A DNA stretch of 5,570 nucleotides, from positions 1 to 5,570 of the forward strand of contig CAMPNZ010000073.1 in the NCBI GenBank assembly GCA_946892075.1, read 5' to 3'. The notes under the pieces are model-generated. The model worked only from the letters and a program-made list of their open reading frames with translations. It made no database searches and was not told the DNA's origin. Every line of letters begins with the position of its first letter. Position 1 is the first letter of the stretch. Made by a program: the position numbers and the translations under genes. The stretch is from an uncultured Coriobacteriales bacterium. GTDB lineage: Bacteria; Actinomycetota; Coriobacteriia; Coriobacteriales; Eggerthellaceae. Below, one piece after another: positions 1 to 5,552 of the stretch.

Positions 1-1
1 C

Positions 2-112
2 GCCTGCCGCGTCGAACGACGCATACAACTATTTCGTCGCAAGAGAAAACAGGCTTTCGAACAGGGGCTTCGCGTGCGCCTCAAACCTACGAGCGCGCGA
101 TGGGTTTCATAG
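2..112 (+). CDS. Possible 3' end of an upstream gene (partial, homoserine-kinase-like tail?)
   Basis: This frame is open from the window edge to a TAG at 110-112. It would overlap the rho ATG by 13 bases, a layout common between co-translated genes. The 36 visible residues end in ...AFEQGLRVRLKPTSARWVS. The pattern Ala-Phe...Gly-Leu-x-Val...Ala-Arg-x-Val loosely resembles the C-terminus of homoserine kinase ThrB. In several actinobacteria thrB lies directly upstream of rho, which makes the idea reasonable. Against it, all three forward frames are open over bases 1-99, and this one contains rare-looking codons (ATA, CTA, AGA). No catalytic motif is in view. Both the existence of the gene and the ThrB identity are inference. 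Confidence 0.3.
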   Translation, partial: ACRVERRIQLFRRKRKQAFEQGLRVRLKPTSARWVS

Positions 113-1797
113 CCGACGCGGGCGAGAGTGCGCCGGCGGGAAGCGAAGGCGAGTTGTCTCGTGCGCGTGTTGCACCGCGATTTGAGCGCCGCCCCGAGCG
201 TTTTGAGCGTGGGGAGCGTGTTGAGCGTCCCGAGCGCTTCGAGCGTCCCGAGCGCAGTTTTGAGCGCAGTCTTGAACGTGCAGAACGTGCCGATCGTGCT
301 GAACGAAGCTTCGATCGCGCTGATGAGCGCACCGATCGCGCAGAGCGTTTTGCTGAGCGCCCTGAACGCCCCGAGCGTTTTGAACGTCCCGAGCGCTTTG
401 AGCGCCCCGAGCGTTCGACCGTGCTTGGCGACAGAAGCGAAGGCAGAATGCGTCCGGCGCTTTCAAAGCCCACAACGCGCGTGTACCACCAGCGCCAAGA
501 GCGCGTTTGCACGCCCAGCGTTTCCAAAGAAGAGCTTTCGTCTGCGAAAGTTGCCGACTTACGCACGCGTGCTATCGAGCTTGGCATTGAAGTAACGGGC
601 ATGAAAAAAGCCCAGCTTGTTGATGCAATTTTCGAAGCAAGCAGCGTTGCCGAGGGCTTCCTGGAAGTGCGCGGCGTTCTTGATATTTTGGCGGACGGCT
701 ACGGCTTTTTGCGCACGCAGGGTTATTTGCCCAGCGAAACCGACTGCTATGTTTCGATGTCGCTTATCAAGCGCAACAAGCTGCGCAAAGGCGATTACCT
801 GGTTGGCCAAACGCGTCCTGCGCGCACGAACGAGAAATTCGCCGCCATCCAAAAAATTATTTCCATCAACGGTGTTGCGCTTGAGCAGCTTTCTTCGCGT
901 GTGCGCTTCGCCGACTTAACGCCTGTGTATCCGCAAGAGCGTCTGGTCATGGAGCACGGCGCGCAAACTATCACCGCGCGCGTTATCGATTTGGTGGCGC
1001 CTATTGGCAAAGGTCAGCGCGGGCTTATTGTTTCGCCTCCAAAGGCTGGTAAAACAACCATTTTGAAAGATATTGCGGCGTCAATTTCCGCCAACAATCC
1101 TGAAGTAAAGCTGCTGTGCTTGCTGGTTGACGAGCGTCCCGAAGAAGTTACTGACATGCAGCGTTCCATTAAAGGTGAAGTTATTTCATCAACGTTTGAC
1201 ATGCCTGCCGAGAATCACATTGCGGTTGCCGAAATGGTAATCGAGCGTGCCAAGCGCATGGTTGAAATGGGCGATGATGTGGTAATTCTTCTTGACTCCA
1301 TCACGCGTTTGGCGCGCGCGTACAACCTGGCGCAACCGGCGTCGGGGCGCGTGTTGTCGGGCGGCGTCGATTCCACGGCGCTGTATCCGCCGAAGCGCTT
1401 CTTGGGTGCCGCGCGCAATATCGAAAACGGCGGTTCGCTCACAATTTTGGCATCGGCGCTGGTAGAAACCGGTTCTAAGATGGACGAAGTAATTTTCGAG
1501 GAATTTAAGGGAACCGGCAACATGGAGCTGAAGCTCGATCGCGCGCTTGCCGACAGGCGCATTTTCCCTGCTATCGATCCCGTTTCAAGCGGTACGCGCA
1601 AAGAGGAATTGCTGCTTGACGTACAGTTGGCGCCGTTGGTGTGGGCACTGCGTCGCATTTTGGCAAATATGTCGAACACCGAGCGCGCCATGGACATGCT
1701 TATTAAGTCGCTGAAACAAACGAACGATAATCAGGAATTTTTGGTGCGTACTGCCAGAAAAGCGCAACAATCTAAAGGTGAGCCCGTAAGCTTGTAG
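100..1797 (+). CDS. rho: Transcription termination factor Rho with Arg/Glu-rich N-terminal extension
   Basis: Rho is a hexameric RNA-dependent ATPase/translocase that binds C-rich nascent RNA and releases RNA polymerase. From the ATG at 100 it has 565 residues; E. coli Rho has 419, and the excess is N-terminal. Domains in order: low-complexity start (1-27); x-Glu-Arg tripeptide tract (28-105); SAP-like Rho_N domain (about 146-182); cold-shock RNA-binding domain from about 187 (GVLDILADGYGFLR); RecA-type ATPase. The ATPase has Walker A SPPKAGKT (312-319), the DERPEE catalytic-glutamate segment (344-349), Walker B VVILLD (394-399) followed by SITRLARAYN, the Q-loop region LSGGVDSTALYPPKRF (419-434) and R-loop KGTGN (470-474). 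All core motifs look intact, so it should be active. The start is uncertain: no AGGAG-type site precedes ATG 100, and the same frame is open to base 1 without another ATG, GTG or TTG, so the gene could begin outside the window. Overlap with an upstream frame favours 100. Confidence 0.97.
   Translation: MGFIADAGESAPAGSEGELSRARVAPRFERRPERFERGERVERPERFERPERSFERSLERAERADRAERSFDRADERTDRAERFAERPERPERFERPERFERPERSTVLGDRSEGRMRPALSKPTTRVYHQRQERVCTPSVSKEELSSAKVADLRTRAIELGIEVTGMKKAQLVDAIFEASSVAEGFLEVRGVLDILADGYGFLRTQGYLPSETDCYVSMSLIKRNKLRKGDYLVGQTRPARTNEKFAAIQKIISINGVALEQLSSRVRFADLTPVYPQERLVMEHGAQTITARVIDLVAPIGKGQRGLIVSPPKAGKTTILKDIAASISANNPEVKLLCLLVDERPEEVTDMQRSIKGEVISSTFDMPAENHIAVAEMVIERAKRMVEMGDDVVILLDSITRLARAYNLAQPASGRVLSGGVDSTALYPPKRFLGAARNIENGGSLTILASALVETGSKMDEVIFEEFKGTGNMELKLDRALADRRIFPAIDPVSSGTRKEELLLDVQLAPLVWALRRILANMSNTERAMDMLIKSLKQTNDNQEFLVRTARKAQQSKGEPVSL
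181..414 (+). repeat. x-Glu-Arg tripeptide (9-base period) tract inside rho
   Basis: Rho residues 28-105 are almost wholly built of three-residue units x-(Glu/Asp)-Arg, with occasional four-residue units (SFER, SLER, SFDR, ADER, FAER). At DNA level this is a degenerate 9-base repeat around gag/gaa-cgc/cgt plus a variable codon. The tract has three parts. PER/FER/GER/VER units (28-52) and PER/FER units (88-105) flank a proline-free middle (53-87) that could form a charged helix. Arg and Glu are roughly balanced, so net charge is modest. Arg-rich insertions near the N-terminus are known in actinobacterial Rho proteins and are thought to aid RNA binding; this strict periodicity is what stands out. 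Tract length probably varies between strains by repeat slippage (inference). Confidence 0.88.
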
Positions 1798-1901
1798 TAT
1801 TTTGTGTTACCGTTACGTATGATGATTTTGCGCGTCGCGTGTGTCGCAATGATGCAGGCGCCACGCACCCCGCGCTTGATTGTTCGCAAACGTTGGAACG
1901 G

Positions 1902-1920
1902 CACGTGCGTGACGCATGTG
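1902..1920. repeat. Imperfect inverted repeat upstream of sppA
   Basis: cacgtgcgtgacgcatgtg can form an 8-pair stem (one G-U pair in RNA) closed by a three-base loop. It lies 63 bases before the sppA start codon. No T-run follows, so it is not a standard intrinsic terminator. It could be a regulator operator, an mRNA stability element or chance in a GC-rich spacer. Confidence 0.45.
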
Positions 1921-1970
1921 TATGTGCGCTGCTTGTTTGGTAGTTGTGCGCGTTTCACTTGAAGCTTGTG

Positions 1971-1977
1971 AAAGGAG
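1971..1977 (+). promoter_or_regulatory. Ribosome binding site of sppA
   Basis: AAAGGAG lies five bases before ATG 1983. It matches the anti-Shine-Dalgarno well and fixes the start at 1983. The same frame continues upstream to a TTG at 1944, but that codon has no comparable site. Confidence 0.85.
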
Positions 1978-1982
1978 CTACC

Positions 1983-3068
1983 ATGTTAGAACCCGATACT
2001 CATCCTGCTTGCCCGTCAGAGCCATCCGCAACAGGCGCGGGTGCAGCACCAAGCGCGGGTGCAGCAACAAGCGCTGGAACAAGCGCTGGAACAGGTGCGG
2101 CTCCCGTACCTCCTGTTACGCCTGTACCTCCTGTTACAAACGATTCATCTGCGCAAACACCATCTAAAAAGAAAAAATCACACAAGCCTTTAGTAATATC
2201 GCTGGTCATTGTTGCAATTTTGGTGGTGTGCGCTATTCCGTCGTTAATTCTACCTGCTACCGCCAACATTTCTGCGAACAACATTGGTATTATTACTATT
2301 AACGGAGTGATTGGTTACGATGGTTCGTCATCATCACCGGCAGGCTTGAAAACGCTGCTTGACAGGGCACAAGACGATCCTACCGTGAAAGCAGTTGTGC
2401 TGCGTATTAATTCAGGCGGAGGTTCCGCTACTGCTGGTGAAGAAATGGCGCATTATGTAAAAGAATTCAAAAAGCCTGTTGTGGTATCAAGTGCTGCGGT
2501 GAACGCCAGCGCTGCATATGAAATTTCTGCTCAAGCACAAAAAATTTATGTGAACAAAACCACGGCAATCGGTGCCATCGGTACGATAATGCAGGTGCAT
2601 GATGTGTCACGCCTGCTTGATAAACTGGGCATTTCGGTAGAAAGCATCGCGTCTGCCGAGTCGAAAGACTCAAGTTATGGAATGCGTCCGCTTACCGACG
2701 CCGAGCGCACCTATTATCTCAATTTAACGAATGAACTTAACGATACGTTTTTGCAAAATGTTGCTGATGGGCGTCATCTGCCACTTGAAAAAGTACGTAG
2801 TCTTGCAACGGGTATGCCGTTTGCAGGCACGACCGCTGTTAAAAACGGCATCGCCGATGAGCTGGGCGGACTATCCGAGGCAACCAGCGCGGCGGCCGCT
2901 TTGGCAAACTGTACGACGTACACCACTAAAAATATCGAGCTTGATAATAGTTCGTTGTTTTCATTGAAATCGATACTTAAAAACGAAGTAAAGCGCGCAG
3001 TGAACAGCACTGTTAATGAAGTTTTTCGCTCGGTTAAGGAATCGTTGAATGAAACAGAAATCAAATAA
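1983..3068 (+). CDS. sppA: Signal peptide peptidase SppA-type membrane serine protease (S49 family)
   Basis: This 361-residue protein belongs to the short single-domain SppA type (Bacillus-like), which cleaves remnant signal peptides and other peptides at the outer face of the cytoplasmic membrane. Residues 1-61 are a low-complexity Ala/Gly/Pro/Ser/Thr segment. KKKK (62-65) then precedes one TM helix (about 69-90), giving a predicted N-in/C-out anchor. The protease domain begins near IGIITINGVIG (101-111). RINSGGGS (141-148) matches the conserved LRINSPGG segment that shapes the site. The nucleophile is most likely Ser176 in NASAAYEIS, equivalent to AASGGYYIS in relatives, and the general-base lysine Lys228 in AESKDSSYGMRPLT, equivalent to SGKYKD...FRPLT. 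The Gly-Gly after the nucleophile is Ala-Ala here, which is unusual, but both dyad residues are present, so activity is likely. The end overlaps the synthetase start by 20 bases. The family is clear; the substrates are unknown. Confidence 0.93.
   Translation: MLEPDTHPACPSEPSATGAGAAPSAGAATSAGTSAGTGAAPVPPVTPVPPVTNDSSAQTPSKKKKSHKPLVISLVIVAILVVCAIPSLILPATANISANNIGIITINGVIGYDGSSSSPAGLKTLLDRAQDDPTVKAVVLRINSGGGSATAGEEMAHYVKEFKKPVVVSSAAVNASAAYEISAQAQKIYVNKTTAIGAIGTIMQVHDVSRLLDKLGISVESIASAESKDSSYGMRPLTDAERTYYLNLTNELNDTFLQNVADGRHLPLEKVRSLATGMPFAGTTAVKNGIADELGGLSEATSAAAALANCTTYTTKNIELDNSSLFSLKSILKNEVKRAVNSTVNEVFRSVKESLNETEIK
2035..2137 (+). repeat. Short tandem repeats in the sppA 5' coding region
   Basis: Three small tandem duplications follow one another. 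gcgcgggtgcagca occurs at 2035-2048 and 2053-2066 (18-base period). aagcgctggaac occurs at 2069-2080 and 2081-2092 (12-base period). gtacctcctgttac occurs at 2106-2119 and 2124-2137 (18-base period). All periods are multiples of three, so they lengthen the Ala/Gly/Thr and PVPPVT segments of the cytoplasmic tail without breaking the frame. Copy number is likely to differ between strains. Confidence 0.8.
3035..3040 (+). promoter_or_regulatory. Ribosome binding site of the methionyl-tRNA synthetase gene, inside sppA
   Basis: TAAGGA lies eight bases before ATG 3049, within the last codons of sppA, and supports the overlapping start. A rival start exists: AGGGGGAG at 3111-3118 lies 11 bases before an in-frame ATG at 3130. 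Residues before about 78 are unconserved either way, so the protein family does not decide between them. Confidence 0.6.
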
Positions 3069-5403
3069 GGTATCGCCCGTGTGCGATGAACAAAATTCCA
3101 CGCTTGAAACAGGGGGAGTGTGTGGGAAAATGCCAGTTCAAACGCGTGAAACCTCTGTTGTGAACGCGGCCGATCACGTTCCTGCGAACGCGGCTGCAAG
3201 CCCGTGCGACCTTGCAAGCCCGCGCCAGCAAGCGCCTACGCCTGAAACAGCCAGTTTTCGCCAGCAGCTTGATGCGCGCGCGTGGCCAAAACGCGCCGTT
3301 GTAACAGCGGGCATGCCGTATGGCAACAAGTCGCTGCACTTTGGGCACATCGCAGGCGTTTTTGTTCCTGCAGATTGCTTTAGCCGCTTTTTGCGTCACC
3401 GTTTGGGTGCACGCAACGTGCTTTTTGTAAGCGGCACCGATTGTTTCGGTTCGCCTATCAACGAGGGTTACAGAAAAGCATCTGAACAGGGATTTCAGGG
3501 CACGCTTTACGATTATGTTGCTAACAATCATGCTACGCAAAAAGATGCACTTTCCCGCTACGGTATTTCGCTTTCAATTTATGAAGGCAGCGGCATTGGA
3601 CGTTGCGGCGAAATTCACCAGCGCATTACCAACGAGTTCATCACGCGTTTGTTCCAGCAGCACGTGTTGAAGCGCGAAACCACGTATCAGTTTTACGACA
3701 CGCAGGCGCACACGTTTTTGAACGGCCGTCAGGTTGTTGGACGTTGCCCCGTTCAGGGCTGTAAATCGGAGCACGCGTACGCCGACGAGTGCGACATGGG
3801 GCACAGCTATGCCGTTGAGGAGCTTATTGCGCCGCATTCCACGTTAAGCGGCACTGTTCCCGAAATGAAGCCTGTTGAGAACTGGTATTTCGACTTGCCG
3901 CGCTATCGCAGCATGCTGCAGCAGTTTGTGGAAGCGAACAAGGAAAACCCGCAGGTGCGCGCCGTGGTTGCGCAAACCATCAGCGAGTTTTTGTGCGAGC
4001 CTGTGATGTATATTAAGTGCTCGGAGCGCGAAGCGTTTGATGCGCTTGCATCGCAATTACCTGCGCATACGCTTGTTGAAGCCGAGCAAGGCAAGCAAAG
4101 TTTCGAACTGCGTTTTAGCACTATCGAGCAGCGCGATGCCGCACGCGATGTGTTGCACGCGCACCAAATTCGCTTTAGAACAGGCAAAACGCTGGTTCCG
4201 TTTCGTATAACGGGCAACATCGAGTGGGGTGTGAAAGCGCCGGTGCTTGACGGTGTTGAGGGGCTTACCGTGTGGTGCTGGCCAGAGTCGTTGTGGGCCC
4301 CGTTGTCGTTTACGATTGCGGCTCTTGAGCAGCGCGAACACGATGCGGCTGGCGAACACGCCGCCGATGCGGAACATGGCGCTTCGTTCGCACCAGACGC
4401 ACCGGGCGCACCAAACACATCTGCTGACCAGGGAAATCATCCTTCGTGGCGCGATTTTTGGTGCAGCGACGACGCGCGCGTGTATCAGTTTATCGGCCAA
4501 GACAACTTGTACTTTTACGGCGTTGCGCAACCGGCGCTTTTTGAGGCGTTGCAGGGTTGCGATCTTGAAACAGGAGCCGCTCTACCTGCGAAAACGTCAT
4601 TGCATCAAACAACGCTTATCGCGAACCACCACGTGTTACTAGGCGGCAAAAAAGCCTCGTCATCGGGTTCTGTGAAGCCGCCTTCCGCCGCTGAGCTGCT
4701 TGATTACTATCCCGTTGAAACCTTGCGTGCGCACTTTTTGGCGCTTGCACTGGGCGAGAAATCGGTTGGCTTCAAGCCGCAAATTCTTATTGGTTCGCAA
4801 GAGGAAAAGGACAATCCGCGCATTGCCGATCCGGTGCTTAAAGAAGGTGCACTGCTGTCGAATGTCTTTAACCGCCTGGCGCGCAGCGTGTTGTATGAAG
4901 CGAAGAATTCTTACGCGTGTCTTGTGCCCATTCACGCGCCTTCTGAGTGCGTCATTCACGAGGCTCATCAGGCGCTTTTGCGCTACGACGAGCTTATGTT
5001 TAAGGTTGAACTGCATACGATTATGGCGCATTTAGATGCGTATTTGCGCGCTGCCAACAAGCGCTGGGCAACGGCAATGAGCACGCTTGCTGCACAGGAA
5101 CAAGCAGCTCAGGAAGCTGCGAGCGCGTCTGCAAGCGCGGATGCCTGCCAGCAGTTGCGCGTGCAAACGCTCAACGACGCTTTGTATCAGTTGTGGGTAT
5201 CGTGCCTGATGATGGAGCCCATTGCACCCTTTGGATGCCAGAAAATTTGCGACTTCCTGAACTTCGACGCCGCCAGCTTTTTCTCGTGGAACCACAATTT
5301 TGAGTCGGTTGCCGAGCTGTGCTGCCAGCGTGACATCGTAGAAGGCACGCACCGCGTACAAGAGCTTCCTGCGCGCTTCGACTTTTTCCAGCGCGAGCTG
5401 TAA
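3049..5403 (+). CDS. metG: Divergent methionyl-tRNA synthetase (class I)
   Basis: MetRS joins methionine to tRNA-Met with ATP. In this 784-residue protein the order fits MetRS: low-complexity N-terminus (1-77); Rossmann first half with VTAGMPYGNKSLHFGH (HIGH motif 97-100) and SGTDCFGSPI (Asp131); zinc knuckle Cys233, Cys238, Cys248, His252; WYFDLP (279-284); second half with TGNIEWGV (388-395), VWCWPESLW (408-416), FIGQDNLYFYG (481-491); then GGKKASSSG (532-540) in the KMSKS place; a helical anticodon domain with Asn608, Arg612 and Trp673 matching E. coli Asn391, Arg395 and Trp461. It lacks the C-terminal OB-fold tRNA-binding domain. It exceeds the usual 500-650 residues through an insert at about 319-387, an Ala/Asp/His-rich linker at about 428-465 and an Ala/Ser/Gln-rich stretch near 685-705. 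Oddities are the lost second KMSKS lysine and altered pocket residues. The class I MetRS-like fold is sure; strict methionine specificity is not. Start 3049 is preferred, 3130 is possible. Confidence 0.92.
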   Translation: MKQKSNKVSPVCDEQNSTLETGGVCGKMPVQTRETSVVNAADHVPANAAASPCDLASPRQQAPTPETASFRQQLDARAWPKRAVVTAGMPYGNKSLHFGHIAGVFVPADCFSRFLRHRLGARNVLFVSGTDCFGSPINEGYRKASEQGFQGTLYDYVANNHATQKDALSRYGISLSIYEGSGIGRCGEIHQRITNEFITRLFQQHVLKRETTYQFYDTQAHTFLNGRQVVGRCPVQGCKSEHAYADECDMGHSYAVEELIAPHSTLSGTVPEMKPVENWYFDLPRYRSMLQQFVEANKENPQVRAVVAQTISEFLCEPVMYIKCSEREAFDALASQLPAHTLVEAEQGKQSFELRFSTIEQRDAARDVLHAHQIRFRTGKTLVPFRITGNIEWGVKAPVLDGVEGLTVWCWPESLWAPLSFTIAALEQREHDAAGEHAADAEHGASFAPDAPGAPNTSADQGNHPSWRDFWCSDDARVYQFIGQDNLYFYGVAQPALFEALQGCDLETGAALPAKTSLHQTTLIANHHVLLGGKKASSSGSVKPPSAAELLDYYPVETLRAHFLALALGEKSVGFKPQILIGSQEEKDNPRIADPVLKEGALLSNVFNRLARSVLYEAKNSYACLVPIHAPSECVIHEAHQALLRYDELMFKVELHTIMAHLDAYLRAANKRWATAMSTLAAQEQAAQEAASASASADACQQLRVQTLNDALYQLWVSCLMMEPIAPFGCQKICDFLNFDAASFFSWNHNFESVAELCCQRDIVEGTHRVQELPARFDFFQREL

Positions 5404-5418
5404 ATTGCGCCGTAAATT

Positions 5419-5436
5419 GTACCGCTTTTGTGGTGC
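5419..5436 (+). terminator. Weak hairpin after the synthetase gene
   Basis: gtaccgc and gtggtgc can pair as seven base pairs (two G-U pairs) around a four-T loop, 16 bases after the stop codon. No T-run follows the stem, so it is not a convincing intrinsic terminator. It might protect the mRNA 3' end or be chance. Confidence 0.25.
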
Positions 5437-5454
5437 CGCTGCGTTGTATGGTGA

Positions 5455-5552
5455 ACGCCGCACGCTGAACTACCACCCGTGCTCGCACCACACGGCACAC
5501 CGCAACTCCCGCACTGACCCTGCACTACATGGCACGCCGCACGCTGACCTAC
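5455..5552 (+). repeat. 19-base direct repeat pair in the 3' trailer
   Basis: acgccgcacgctgaactac at 5455-5473 recurs at 5534-5552 with one mismatch (18 of 19 identical), 79 bases apart. The distance is not a multiple of three, so the copies fall in different reading frames, which favours a non-coding repeat. A partial third copy may lie near 5510-5519 (gcactgaccc). More copies could lie beyond the window edge. Confidence 0.6.

Larger units (their letters stand above)
1798..1982 (+). other. rho-sppA intergenic gap with an unproven 47-codon frame
   Basis: The 185-base gap has no hairpin followed by a T-run, so no intrinsic terminator for rho is visible. A TATGAT at 1818-1823 resembles a -10 box, but no TTGACA-like hexamer lies at the right distance (TTGTAG at 1792-1797 leaves a 20-base spacer), so a promoter for sppA is only a guess. 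A 47-codon frame runs from ATG 1819 to TGA 1962. It encodes a basic, Cys-containing peptide (Cys 8, 30, 38, 43) starting MMILRVACVAMM, but no ribosome binding site precedes it and I recognise no family. It is described here and not called as a gene. Confidence 0.4.

Noticed and set aside
181..414. CRISPR-like or satellite repeat
   Set aside because: The units are 9-base degenerate codon repeats in frame with rho; there are no spacers.
128..595. Second forward frame (Val/Leu/Ser-Ala rich) over the rho repeat tract
   Set aside because: A 9-base repeat keeps all frames free of stops; this is a shadow of the repeat.
87..602. Long reverse-strand frame rich in Arg-Ser over the rho repeat tract
   Set aside because: Its repetitive product is the mirror of the x-Glu-Arg codon repeat; no start signal or family, and it lies wholly inside rho.
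1944..1982. Earlier TTG start for sppA
   Set aside because: No ribosome binding site before 1944, whereas AAAGGAG sits five bases before ATG 1983.
1798..1982. Intrinsic terminator, T-box or SAM riboswitch before sppA and the synthetase gene
   Set aside because: No T-run after a stem, no AGGGTGGNACCGCG-like T-box word and no recognisable riboswitch core were found.
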